64,000 nucleotides of DNA. Source: Seonamhaeicola sp. S2-3. Its GTDB lineage: Bacteria; Bacteroidota; Bacteroidia; Flavobacteriales; Flavobacteriaceae. The translations under genes and the position numbers were made by a program. Under the pieces are notes generated by a model that made no database searches, was not told the origin of the DNA, and worked only from the letters and a program-made list of their open reading frames with translations. Where the stretch lies: NCBI RefSeq assembly GCF_001971785.1, contig NZ_CP019389.1, positions 321,001 to 385,000 on the forward strand. The letters run 5' to 3'. Below, one piece after another: positions 50,821 through 60,500 of the stretch. The stretch's first letter is position 1. Every line of letters begins with the position of its first letter.

Positions 50821-51090
50821 TTATCCTAGTTTATTAATTTTTTCAATTAATGCTCTTCCTTTGGTTTCTAACTCATTATTTATTGCTTTATAGTGGGCTT
50901 TTGCATCATCAATATTTCTTGTGTTTACTTTGGCTATCAATTCATCAAATGTTTCAATAGCTTCATCAATAATTGCTTCACTTTTTTTGGTGTCTTTATC
51001 GGTGTTTTCATATTCCCAAACATACACTGCTTCAATTATATCTCCTAGTACATAATTGATATCTTTTTTAAGGTCTCTTACACTTGCCAT
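50821..51090 (-). CDS. Small helical hypothetical protein
   Basis: An 89-residue, charged, all-helical protein: MASVRDLKKDINYVLGDIIEAVY then KKSEAIIDEAIETFDELIAKV and a final coiled segment. The pattern resembles conserved hypothetical proteins found beside queD in flavobacteria, but I know no function. It lies 50 bp downstream of queD on the same strand and is likely part of that transcript. Confidence 0.75.
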   Translation of the reverse strand: MASVRDLKKDINYVLGDIIEAVYVWEYENTDKDTKKSEAIIDEAIETFDELIAKVNTRNIDDAKAHYKAINNELETKGRALIEKINKLG

Positions 51091-51140
51091 TTTTTTAGTT
51101 TTTTAAATTTTAATAAATATAGGTAAATAAATAGAAAGAA

Positions 51141-51551
51141 TTATTTGCCAGAATAGCTAACAAAATTTCTTGGGGTTTCATATAGTGTTATCTCTAAATC
51201 TAAACCAGACTTAATTCTTGGTTTAATTTTATTATAAATAACTATAGAAATATTTTCTGCCGTAGGGTTTAAATTTTTAAACTCCTTTACTTCAAGGTTT
51301 AGGTTTTTATGATCAAAGGCATCTTCTACTTCTTCTTTTATAATGTCTTTTAAAGTTTTTATATCTATTACATAGCCTGTTTCTTTATCAACTTCTCCTG
51401 TAACACTTACAATTATTTCATAGTTATGTCCATGAAAATTAGGATTGCTACATTTATCAAAAACCTCATGGTTTTTTTCATCACTCCAATCTTTTCGGTA
51501 TAATCTATGAGCTGCATTAAAATGCCCTTTTCTACTAACTGTTACTTTCAT
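51141..51551 (-). CDS. queD: 6-carboxytetrahydropterin synthase family protein (QueD)
   Basis: A 136-residue QueD/PTPS-fold enzyme. Zinc ligands are His of FNAAHRLYR and of NFHGHNY; the catalytic Cys is in DKCSNPNFHGH, and the ligand-binding Glu is in TAENI. In queuosine/7-deazaguanine synthesis it converts dihydroneopterin triphosphate to 6-carboxytetrahydropterin. I chose the ATG at 51551 over a TTG six bases earlier. It overlaps the end of idi by 17 bp. Confidence 0.9.
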   Translation of the reverse strand: MKVTVSRKGHFNAAHRLYRKDWSDEKNHEVFDKCSNPNFHGHNYEIIVSVTGEVDKETGYVIDIKTLKDIIKEEVEDAFDHKNLNLEVKEFKNLNPTAENISIVIYNKIKPRIKSGLDLEITLYETPRNFVSYSGK

Positions 51552-52074
51552 TTTCAACTACGTTTATATGGTCATAGAATTTATCAAATATTACCTTAAA
51601 CCACTCAGTATACAACTTAGGATGCAAGCTAATATCTTCTTTTACTGCCTTTAATGGCATCCATTTCCAACTGGCTACTTCTTCTTTATTTATTAATGGT
51701 TCGCCTTGATATTTCCCCAACAAAACATGGTCATATTCATGCTCTGTTAAACCATTATCAAATGGTGCTTTGTATATGAAAGAAATAGATTCTTCTAACT
51801 CTGTTACAAAACCCATTTCTTCTTGTAACCTACGCTTTCCTGCTTCAATATTGGTTTCTCCATCTCTTTGATGACTGCAACAAGTGTTTGTCCAAAGTCC
51901 AGGAGAGTGGTATTTATTAAATGCACGTTGCTGCAACATCAATTCGTTTTTATCATTAAAAATAAAAACTGAAAAAGCACGGTGTAAAACCGCTTTTTCA
52001 TGAGCTTGCATCTTGGGCATAAGCCCAATTTGTTCATCATTTTCGTTTACAAGAATTACTTTTTCTTCTTTCAT
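51535..52074 (-). CDS. idi: Isopentenyl-diphosphate delta-isomerase, type 1
   Basis: A 179-residue Nudix-fold isomerase that interconverts IPP and DMAPP. The catalytic Cys is in NTCCSHQRDGE, the Nudix-like segment is AGKRRLQEEMGF, and the second catalytic Glu is in EHEYDHVL. Pairing with queD by gene overlap is a translational coupling without an obvious metabolic link. A -7 element lies 28 bp upstream. Confidence 0.95.
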   Translation of the reverse strand: MKEEKVILVNENDEQIGLMPKMQAHEKAVLHRAFSVFIFNDKNELMLQQRAFNKYHSPGLWTNTCCSHQRDGETNIEAGKRRLQEEMGFVTELEESISFIYKAPFDNGLTEHEYDHVLLGKYQGEPLINKEEVASWKWMPLKAVKEDISLHPKLYTEWFKVIFDKFYDHINVVENESNS

Positions 52075-52101
52075 AACAATTTAATATCACTTAGTGATAA
52101 A

Positions 52102-52109
52102 CAAAAATA
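52102..52109 (-). promoter_or_regulatory. -7 element upstream of idi
   Basis: TATTTTTG on the minus strand (complement of 52102-52109). The dyad ATCACTTAGTGAT lies between it and the start codon. Confidence 0.5.
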
Positions 52110-52182
52110 CCAAGTAATAGTTAATATATATAATGTTTATGAGAAAAACTAAATTTGAGGATGATGAAATATTAAATTATAA

Positions 52183-52210
52183 AGTATCTTTGCAGCCATT
52201 CAAGAATATC
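52183..52210 (+). repeat. Left copy of a 28-bp direct repeat (second copy is the prfC promoter)
   Basis: 28 bp beginning AGTATCTTTGCAGCC are identical to 55124-55151. This copy includes the -7 motif TATCTTTG but no plus-strand gene follows it. The pair encloses 2.97 kb with one gene. Confidence 0.88.
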
Positions 52211-52305
52211 TATCCTTTTTATCTAATTTTGGTTTATTAATTTAATTGGTTATCCTTAATTTATTAATAACACCAATCATAAATTAATATTAAATATTCT
52301 CACAA

Positions 52306-52336
52306 AAAAAGGCATTCAAATTAATGAATACCTTTT
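52306..52336. terminator. Terminator of the T9SS cargo gene
   Basis: AAAAAGGCATTCA / TGAATACCTTTTT with one mismatch, T or A runs on both sides. Confidence 0.85.
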
Positions 52337-52360
52337 TATAATTTCAATAATGTTTTTGTT

Positions 52361-54823
52361 TTACTCTTTTACTATTCTTTTTGTAAATTCTGTTTTATTA
52401 GTTGAAACCTTGATAAAATAAACACCCGATTTTAACGATGTTACGTTTATATCTATTGATTGACCTTTGTCTTGTGTTTTTGTCATTACTTTTTGTCCAA
52501 CTGTGTTATAAACTTCAATAGCTACCAATCCTACATCTGTATTATTGAACTCTAAATTCAAAATACTACTAACAGGATTGGGATAAATAACAAATGATTC
52601 TGTTTGATTTTTAGTTACGCCCAAAGTAGCATTTACATTATTAACCATACTTTGCACTTCTGAGAGGAGAGCTGGTGAAGAAAAACTTTCTGGATTTGCA
52701 TCTATATAATCTTGGTAAGCTGTTTCATTAGCTTCAATTACACCTGTTAAATTTTTAATTGTATTTAATTGCTCTACTGTAACTACAGAGTTTACAGTAT
52801 CTGGGCTATCTGCTTCTAAGCCTATTTGCGTTAGAACTTCAATTCCATCATCATCTATAATAGCTACAAACCAACTAGTATTACTTGAATTTCCTTTTGT
52901 ATCTGTAGCAATCAATGTTACATTATATTTATTATCTGCATCGTTATCTTCTGGATTTTCAAAGTCTCTAGCTACCATATTAACCACGCCTGTTTCAGAA
53001 TTTACGGTAAATTTAGTAGCATCGTCACCACTTAATGTATAAACAACATTACCAATAGGAGCATCTCCAGACAATGAAGGTGTGATACTTTGATATGCGG
53101 TGTTTTCTGAAATTAACTCATTGGATATTGATGGCAATGAAAAACTAGCATCATCATTGGTTAGAGTTATTATAACTGTTTGATTTTCCAAAACATCAAA
53201 TACATCATCTGAATCTGCATCCTTAACTGATACTGTTATTGTTGCTGAATCTTCAGTTTTAACTGCGTCATTTACGCCTGTTACTGTTACTGTTTGTGCT
53301 TGGTTCCAATTAGAAGTTGTGAAGGTTAATGTTGCCGTATCTACCATTGCTTCATCTGTATCGTCACTTGCTACTTCAATAACAACATTGCTTCTTGGCT
53401 GCACATCTAAAACTACGGTAAAAGTATCAGTATCTCCATTCTCATCTATGGTTAATGCCGATTTGCTTACTGTAAAACTTGGTTCTGTAAATGCTATTGA
53501 TAAATACTGTCCATCTGAAGGGTTTATTTCTGCCCAATAAAAACTTCCATCATCAATCAAATTAACAACTGTATCAGTATTACTAAAAGTAGTATCATCA
53601 GACATCACTACTACAGGTATTACACTTGAAGGAAAATTATAGTATGCTTTAGGAATAGCAAAATAAACATTACCTACTGTTCCTGTCTCATCAACCTTCC
53701 AAACGCGAGACAATAGATTGTTTGAGCCTCCATTGTAACTTGATTCAAACGCTAAACTTCCATTATTATGTCCCATCATTATAAAATTTCCATCTCCTAA
53801 ACTTGTACTTCTTAAGGCATCACTATTTGCTTCTGTAAAGTGTTGCGTAGTTGCTAAAATAGGGCTATTTACATTGTTCACGGAGCGCGAAACTTTTTGG
53901 TCTAAACCTGAGTTAGTATCTTCACCAATACCAAAAATATCAGTATTATAGCTTACATTTGTTGTTGCATTCCAGATGGTAGTTCCATTTGAACTCACAT
54001 AATTTGTAGCTGTTGTTTGGTCTAGTGAAATTCCATATTTCAGAGCTAAATAGGTATTAACTTTCTGCCTTTCTACATTAGATAGATTATAGTTATAAAT
54101 GATAATTTCTCCAATATCACCATCTAAATGATTATCACCATCATTAGCCTCTGACCCATCTGCATCTAACCCCACCATAAAAGCTCCATTTCCAGGCAAG
54201 GGTACTGTTACAGAGCCTGTATTAACTAAATCGGAATTAACAAAAGTTGAAGTAGCTGAATTATTTGAAGTGTGTACAACCAAATACGGTTTACCATCAT
54301 CTATAGTTGGTGATGTTATAATTCCATCTGAAACATTATTAACAGCAAAATTAAATCCGTCTCCATGTGGATCTATAAAAAGTGCTAAATCATTTTTTCC
54401 ATCGTTGTTATAATGCCAAATACAATTAGAGATGGTGTTGTTCTTAATAGCTTGTACTGAAAATACAGTCCAGTTAGAAAAATTAAAATTAACTGTATTT
54501 ATTGCAGTTGACATTCCTGTATCTACGCCATCAAAAGTAATACCAGCGTTATAGTTGATGCTATTTGAATTAAAATTTGGAGCAGAAATTCCATCACTTC
54601 CTGAAACTAAGTTAGAATTTAAAATAAAGTTATTGGTTGATTGATCTTGCCATTCCACGTCTGTACTACTATTTTCAGAAAAACCAGCATCAGCTTTTAA
54701 CCACATAGACAAACCTGAAGAAACACCTCCTGGTCCAATGCCCTGAGCATTGAGTTGTTGAAAAAAACTTAGTACTACAGTAATGCAAATTACTTTAAAA
54801 ATTTTGGGTAAAATTTGTTTCAT
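52361..54823 (-). CDS. Secreted LamG-like/cadherin-like protein with T9SS sorting tail
   Basis: An 820-residue secreted protein. It has a signal peptide (about 1-26) and a LamG-like N-terminal part (LSMWLKADAGFSENSS ... WQDQS ... GDIGEIIIYN, about 35-255) including the Bacteroidota segment IFGIGEDTNSGLDQKVSR. A Calx-beta-like stretch (about 450-555), a cadherin-type repeat (LISENTAYQ ... ATDTKGNSS, about 560-660) and a C-terminal type IX sorting domain (YPNPVSSILNLEF ... GVYFIKV ... KRIVKE) follow. It would be exported by T9SS and attached to the cell surface or released. It is enclosed by the 28-bp direct repeat, suggesting insertion beside prfC. Confidence 0.9.
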   Translation of the reverse strand: MKQILPKIFKVICITVVLSFFQQLNAQGIGPGGVSSGLSMWLKADAGFSENSSTDVEWQDQSTNNFILNSNLVSGSDGISAPNFNSNSINYNAGITFDGVDTGMSTAINTVNFNFSNWTVFSVQAIKNNTISNCIWHYNNDGKNDLALFIDPHGDGFNFAVNNVSDGIITSPTIDDGKPYLVVHTSNNSATSTFVNSDLVNTGSVTVPLPGNGAFMVGLDADGSEANDGDNHLDGDIGEIIIYNYNLSNVERQKVNTYLALKYGISLDQTTATNYVSSNGTTIWNATTNVSYNTDIFGIGEDTNSGLDQKVSRSVNNVNSPILATTQHFTEANSDALRSTSLGDGNFIMMGHNNGSLAFESSYNGGSNNLLSRVWKVDETGTVGNVYFAIPKAYYNFPSSVIPVVVMSDDTTFSNTDTVVNLIDDGSFYWAEINPSDGQYLSIAFTEPSFTVSKSALTIDENGDTDTFTVVLDVQPRSNVVIEVASDDTDEAMVDTATLTFTTSNWNQAQTVTVTGVNDAVKTEDSATITVSVKDADSDDVFDVLENQTVIITLTNDDASFSLPSISNELISENTAYQSITPSLSGDAPIGNVVYTLSGDDATKFTVNSETGVVNMVARDFENPEDNDADNKYNVTLIATDTKGNSSNTSWFVAIIDDDGIEVLTQIGLEADSPDTVNSVVTVEQLNTIKNLTGVIEANETAYQDYIDANPESFSSPALLSEVQSMVNNVNATLGVTKNQTESFVIYPNPVSSILNLEFNNTDVGLVAIEVYNTVGQKVMTKTQDKGQSIDINVTSLKSGVYFIKVSTNKTEFTKRIVKE

Positions 54824-55123
54824 TTTATAATTAAGTTAGAATTAAAATTAATCAAACATAAAAACAAAAAATCGACAAAACAAACAAAAAAACCGACAAA
54901 AAGCATTTTTTTTTATTACAAATAAAAGAACAATTGATTCACAGATAATTACAATTTACCTATAGAAAAACTTTAACATTTTGAAAAATTTAAGTTTTTC
55001 ACCTTCTAAAATAATATTCAAATACGTGATAAAAATATGTTAACATTTAACTATATAAAAAATAATGAAAGTTATAAGTTGTAAAAGGATCCACTTTCAT
55101 TCACATTAATTATGTCAAATAAT
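54824..55123. other. Non-coding AT-rich interval before prfC
   Basis: About 300 bp, very A/T-rich, with short A tracts (for example 54861-54911). The promoter of the minus-strand secreted protein gene is expected here, but I find no full consensus match. No ORF or hairpin of note. Confidence 0.4.
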
Positions 55124-55151
55124 AGTATCTTTGCAGCCATTCAAGAATATC
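55124..55151 (+). promoter_or_regulatory. prfC promoter (-7 element), right copy of the 28-bp repeat
   Basis: Contains TATCTTTG (55126-55133), 21 bp before the prfC ATG. Identical over 28 bp to 52183-52210. Confidence 0.65.
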
Positions 55152-55154
55152 AAC

Positions 55155-56744
55155 ATGAGTTTTTTAAAAGAAATTGAACGCAGACGTACTTTCGGTATCA
55201 TATCTCACCCAGATGCTGGTAAAACCACCTTAACAGAAAAATTGTTACTTTTTGGTGGAGCCATTCAAGAGGCTGGTGCTGTAAAAAGTAATAAAATTAA
55301 AAAAGGTGCTACTAGCGACTTTATGGAAATTGAACGCCAGCGTGGTATTTCGGTAGCAACATCGGTATTAGCATTTGAATACAATAATATTAAAATCAAT
55401 ATCCTTGATACGCCCGGGCATAAAGACTTTGCCGAAGACACTTTTAGAACATTAACCGCTGTTGATAGTGTTATTGTGGTTATTGATGTTGCCAAAGGTG
55501 TAGAGGAACAAACTGAAAAATTAGTTGAAGTTTGTAGAATGCGCAACATACCCATGATTGTTTTTATAAATAAATTAGATAGAGAAGGTAAAGACGCTTT
55601 TGATTTGTTAGATGAAGTTGAACAAAAACTTGGATTAAAAGTTACTCCTTTAAGTTTCCCTATTGGCATGGGTTATGAATTTAAAGGTATTTATAATATT
55701 TGGGAAAAAAACGTCAATTTATTTAGTGGCGATAGTAGAAAAGATATTGAAGAAACTATTGAAATATCAGATTTAGCTTCACCTGAATTAGACACCTTAG
55801 TTGGTGAAGACCCTGCCAATACTTTAAGAGAAGAAATAGAATTAGTAGAAGGCATTTATCCTAGTTTTGATAAAGACGCTTACAGAAATGGCGATTTGCA
55901 ACCTGTATTTTTTGGTTCGGCATTAAACAATTTTGGTGTTAGAGAGTTATTAGATTGTTTTGTTGAAATTGCTCCTAAACCAAGACCTAAACAAAGTGAT
56001 ATACGTTTAGTTAAACCCGAGGAAGAAAAATTTACCGGTTTTGTGTTTAAAATTCATGCTAATATGGATCCTAACCATAGAAATAGGCTAGCGTTTGTAA
56101 AAATTGTTTCAGGTGAATTTAAACGTAATACACCTTATTTGCATGTTAGACATAATAAAAAGCTAAAGTTTTCTAGTCCAAATGCATTTTTTGCAGAAAA
56201 AAAAGAAATAGTAGATATCTCGTATCCAGGTGATATAGTAGGTTTACAAGATACTGGTAGTTTTAAAATTGGAGACACATTAACAGAAGGTGAAATATTA
56301 CAATATAAAGGAATTCCAAATTTTTCTCCAGAACATTTTAGATATATTAATAATGCAGACCCCTTAAAATCAAAACAATTAGCTAAAGGTATTGACCAGC
56401 TAATGGATGAGGGTGTTGCGCAATTATTTACTCTAGAATTAAACGGAAGAAAAGTTATTGGAACCGTAGGAGCACTACAGTATGAGGTTATTCAATATAG
56501 ACTTGAGCATGAATATGGTGCCAAATGTACTTATGAAAACTTAAATGTTGCTAAGGCTTGTTGGGTAGACCCTGAAGATGATAAAAACGACGAGTATAAA
56601 GAATTTAGCCAAGTAAAACAACGGTTTCTTGCTAAAGACAAAAAAGGACAATTAGTATTTTTAGCAGACTCCTTGTTTTCTTTACAAATGACACAGCAAA
56701 AATACCCAAGTATTAAGTTTCATTTTACCTCAGAATTTGAATAA
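55155..56744 (+). CDS. prfC: Peptide chain release factor 3
   Basis: A 529-residue translational GTPase that recycles RF1/RF2. The start MSFLKEIERRRTFGIISHPDAGKTTLTEK holds the P-loop. Further motifs are RGISVATSV (switch I), DTPGHKDFAEDT (G3) and NKLDRE (G4), and the C-terminal domains match RF3 rather than EF-G. I chose the ATG at 55155; an in-frame TTG at 55131 would lie inside the promoter motif. Confidence 0.97.
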   Translation: MSFLKEIERRRTFGIISHPDAGKTTLTEKLLLFGGAIQEAGAVKSNKIKKGATSDFMEIERQRGISVATSVLAFEYNNIKINILDTPGHKDFAEDTFRTLTAVDSVIVVIDVAKGVEEQTEKLVEVCRMRNIPMIVFINKLDREGKDAFDLLDEVEQKLGLKVTPLSFPIGMGYEFKGIYNIWEKNVNLFSGDSRKDIEETIEISDLASPELDTLVGEDPANTLREEIELVEGIYPSFDKDAYRNGDLQPVFFGSALNNFGVRELLDCFVEIAPKPRPKQSDIRLVKPEEEKFTGFVFKIHANMDPNHRNRLAFVKIVSGEFKRNTPYLHVRHNKKLKFSSPNAFFAEKKEIVDISYPGDIVGLQDTGSFKIGDTLTEGEILQYKGIPNFSPEHFRYINNADPLKSKQLAKGIDQLMDEGVAQLFTLELNGRKVIGTVGALQYEVIQYRLEHEYGAKCTYENLNVAKACWVDPEDDKNDEYKEFSQVKQRFLAKDKKGQLVFLADSLFSLQMTQQKYPSIKFHFTSEFE

Positions 56745-56872
56745 AGTTAACCTTGTATTTTTTCGAATTTTGTTCTTTAAACATCTTTTTTTTGTGATTG
56801 AACGATTTTTTAAACCAAGAAAAATTTCAATTTATAAATTGAACTTGTTAGTCAACCCCAAATTGATATACC

Positions 56873-57109
56873 ATGGAAATAAATTCTAAAGAATTCAGTA
56901 ATAAAGATATTACGGTTACTTACGATCCTTGTATTTGCACATTGTCTGGAAAATGTTCCAAAGAACTATCAGAAGTATTTAGTAATTCCATTATTCCTTG
57001 GGTGAATTTAGAAAACACCGAAACTAAACGAATTATTGAACAAATAAAACGATGTCCGTCTGGTGCTTTAAAATATTTCAAAAATAAAGAAGAGCTACAA
57101 GTCTCATAA
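56873..57109 (+). CDS. Small (4Fe-4S) mono-cluster protein
   Basis: A 78-residue protein with the divergent mono-cluster ferredoxin pattern (Fer4_19-like): YDPCICTLSGKCSKEL supplies Cys ligands and RCPSGALKYF the last. The family often sits with or within N-acetyltransferase or redox proteins; here it stands alone. Electron transfer partner unknown. A terminator follows directly. Confidence 0.85.
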   Translation: MEINSKEFSNKDITVTYDPCICTLSGKCSKELSEVFSNSIIPWVNLENTETKRIIEQIKRCPSGALKYFKNKEELQVS

Positions 57110-57142
57110 AAAAAGGTTGAACTTAATAAATTCAACCTTTTT
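57110..57142. terminator. Bidirectional terminator
   Basis: AAAAAGGTTGAA / TTCAACCTTTTT perfect 12-bp stem, between the convergent Fe-S protein and DUF3467 genes. Confidence 0.92.
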
Positions 57143-57146
57143 ATTT

Positions 57147-57464
57147 TTAAGCTTCACCAGTTGGCCCAAAATTAAGAGGCATTGGTGGTTGCTCATAATC
57201 TTTAATTTCACCATGGGCACTTTCAAACCTATTAATGTTATCTGCTAAAGCTTTTAGCAATCTTTTTGCATGCTGTGGTGTTAATATAATTCTAGATTTT
57301 ACTTTATTCTTAGGAACACCGGGCATAATATTTACAAAATCTACAACAAATTCTGAAACCGAATGGTTTATAATAGCTAGGTTAGAGTAAGTTCCTTCAG
57401 CTACTTTTTCATCTAATTCAATGTTAATTTGCCCTTGTTTGGGTTTATTATTTTCGTCTGCCAT
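57147..57464 (-). CDS. DUF3467 family protein
   Basis: A 105-residue protein: MADENNKPKQGQINIELDEK, then YSNLAIINHSVSEFVVDFVNIMPG, KSRIILTPQHAKRLLKAL and a tail ending PLNFGPTGEA. This is DUF3467, of unknown function, found downstream of rpoC in Bacteroidota. I placed the start at the ATG 57464; a longer reading to 57509 would run through the rpoC terminator hairpin. That hairpin separates it from rpoC, so it is read through or separately transcribed. Confidence 0.92.
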   Translation of the reverse strand: MADENNKPKQGQINIELDEKVAEGTYSNLAIINHSVSEFVVDFVNIMPGVPKNKVKSRIILTPQHAKRLLKALADNINRFESAHGEIKDYEQPPMPLNFGPTGEA

Positions 57465-57483
57465 AATTATTATATTTTTAATT

Positions 57484-57520
57484 AAAAAAGCCTTCAAGTA
57501 ATTAAACATGAAGGCTTTTT
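57484..57520 (-). terminator. rpoC terminator
   Basis: AAAAAAGCCTTCA (57484-57496) / TGAAGGCTTTTT (57509-57520), ending in T on either strand; lies between rpoC and the DUF3467 gene. Confidence 0.9.
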
Positions 57521-57531
57521 ATTTTATAAAC

Positions 57532-57547
57532 TCCTGCCTTCGCAGGA
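57532..57547. repeat. Short palindromic repeat TCCTGCCTTCGCAGGA
   Basis: 6-bp perfect stem with CTTC loop, between the rpoC stop and its terminator. I recall this CCTGCGAAGGCAGG hairpin as a dispersed repeat in Bacteroidota genomes; only one copy is seen here. Confidence 0.6.
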
Positions 57548-57553
57548 AAATTA

Positions 57554-60500
57554 TTAATTATAATTTAACTCTTGCTTTACTTGCATCATTTCATCAAATT
57601 CTTCTTTAGAACCTACAATGATATCAGAATAATTTCTCATACCTGTACCTGCTGGAATTCTATGACCAACAATTACGTTTTCTTTAAGTCCTTCTAAAGA
57701 ATCTACTTTACCTGCTACAGCTGCTTCGTTAAGAACCTTAGTGGTTTCTTGGAACGATGCCGCAGAGATAAATGATTTAGTTTGAAGTGATGCTCTTGTA
57801 ATACCTTGTAATATTGGAGTTGCAGTTGCTGGTTTAGCATCTCTAGCCTCAACAAGTTTCTTATCTTCTCTACGTAAAATAGAGTTCTCATCTCTTAATT
57901 CTCGTGGCGATACAATTTGACCAGCTTTAAGGTTTGTAGAATCGCCAGCGTCTTCAACAACTTTCATTCCAAAAATATCATCATTTTCTTTTATGAAATC
58001 TGCTTTGTGAATTAATTGATTTTCTAAGAAAATAGTATCACCAGAATCTATAATTCTAACTTTACGCATCATCTGTCTTACAACTACTTCAAAGTGTTTA
58101 TCATTAATTTTCACACCTTGTAAACGATATACTTCTTGTACCTCATTTACTAAGTATTGTTGTACAGCTGAAGGTCCTTTGATATTTAAAATATCATTTG
58201 GTGTTACAGAACCATCAGATAAAGGCATACCTGCTTTTACAAAATCGTTTTCTTGAACAAGAATTTGATTTGAAAGTTTAACTAGATATTTCTTAACATC
58301 ACCAGTTTTAGACTCAACAATAATCTCACGGTTACCACGCTTAATTTTTCCAAAAGAAACAACACCGTCAATTTCACTTACCACAGCTGGATTAGATGGG
58401 TTACGTGCTTCAAACAACTCGGTTACACGTGGTAAACCACCTGTAATATCACCTGCTTTAGCAGATTTACGAGGTATTTTAACTAACACCTTACCTACAT
58501 TAATTTCCTCACCATCATCAATCATTATGTGAGCTCCTACTGGTAAGTTGTATGAACGAATGGTTTCTCCTTTATCATCCTGAATATGGATGGTTGGAAT
58601 TAATTTCTTATTTCTAGATTCTGAAATTACTTTTTCTTGGAAACCTGTTTGCTCATCAATTTCTACCTGATAAGTAACACCTTGTTCAATGTTTTCGTAT
58701 TTAATTTTTCCAGAAAATTCTGAAATAATTACACCGTTATAAGGATCCCAAGTACAAACTACATCGCCCTTAGATAGTTTTTGTCCGTTCTTAATTAATA
58801 AATAAGAACCGTAAGGAATATTATTTGTACTTAAAACAATTCCTGTCTTTTCATCAATTAATTTGATTTCAGATGTACGAGAAATAACAATATCAATTTC
58901 ATTGCCTTCGTTATCTTTACCTTTAACGGTTTTTAAATCTTCAATTTCGGCTTTACCATCAAACTTAACAGCAAGTTTATTATCTTCTGAAATGTTACCC
59001 GCAATACCTCCTACGTGGAATGTACGTAAGGTAAGCTGCGTACCAGGTTCTCCAATAGATTGTGCTGCAACAACACCTACTGCTTCACCACGTTGTACCA
59101 TTTTACCTGTAGCTAAGTTACGTCCGTAACATTTAGCACAAATACCTTTTGTAGCTTCACAAGTTAATGGCGAACGTACTTCTAAACTTTCAATTGGTGA
59201 ATTTTCTATATTTTTAGCTATGTCATCATCAATTAATTGACCAGCAGCAACTAATAATTCATCAGTAACTGGATCATAAACATCGTTTAATGATACACGT
59301 CCTACAATTCTTTCTTCTAAAGTTTCAACAACTTCGTCATTTTTCTTTAAAGGTTCAACTTCAACACCTCTTAAGGTTCCACAATCTTCTGTGTTAACAA
59401 TAACATCTTGAGAAACATCTACCAAACGACGTGTTAAGTAACCAGCATCGGCCGTTTTAAGAGCCGTATCTGCAAGTCCCTTACGAGCACCGTGAGTTGA
59501 AATAAAGTATTCTAGAATTGAAAGACCTTCTTTAAAGTTAGAAAGAATTGGATTTTCAATAATTTCACCTCCACCTGCGTTAGATTTTTTTGGTTTTGCC
59601 ATTAATCCACGCATACCAGTTAACTGACGAATCTGTTCTTTAGATCCACGAGCACCAGAATCAAGCATCATAAACACCGAGTTGAAACCTTGTTGGTCTT
59701 CGCGAATACGTTTCATAGACAATTCTGTCAATTCAGCATTCGTAGAAGTCCAAATATCAATAACTTGGTTATAACGTTCGTTATTGGTAATAAGTCCCAT
59801 ATTATAGTTACCCATAATACCATCAACTTGTTTGTTAGCAGCATCAATCATAGACTGCTTTTCTTGTGGTATAATAATATCACCTAAACTGAATGATAAA
59901 CCACCTTTAAATGCGAAGTTAAATCCTAAAGTTCTGATAGCATCTAAGAAATCTGCGGTTTCTGGAACTGATGTTGCTTTTAAAATATCACCAATAATAT
60001 CTCTTAACGATTTTTTTGTTAATACCTTATTGATAAATCCAGCTGCTTCTGGAACATGTTGGTTAAATAATACACGTCCAACAGTAGTTTCAATAAGCAT
60101 TCTGTCTAGCTTACCTTCTTCATTAATATCAATGGTACGCACTTTTATTGATGCATTTAAATCTACACGTTTTTCGTTGAATGCAATTTCTACCTCTTCT
60201 GGAGAATAGAAAGTTAAGCCTTCACCTTTAATAGGCATTTCTGGTGTAGATTTACGTTCTTTGGTCATGTAATATAAACCAAGAACCATATCTTGAGACG
60301 GTACCGCTACAGGCGAACCATTTGCAGGGTTTAAGATATTATGAGATGCCAACATTAATAATTGACATTCTAAAATAGCTTCTGGTCCTAATGGTAAGTG
60401 AACCGCCATTTGGTCTCCATCAAAATCGGCATTAAATGCTGTACACACTAATGGATGTAACTGGATAGCTTTTCCTTCTATTAATTTAGGTTGGAAAGCT

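Noticed and set aside
55131-55154. In-frame TTG start for prfC at 55131
   Set aside because: It overlaps the -7 promoter element and would precede the conserved MSFLKEIERRRTFGI start.
57465-57509. Longer start for the DUF3467 protein
   Set aside because: It would be encoded by the rpoC terminator hairpin; the conserved protein starts MADENN.
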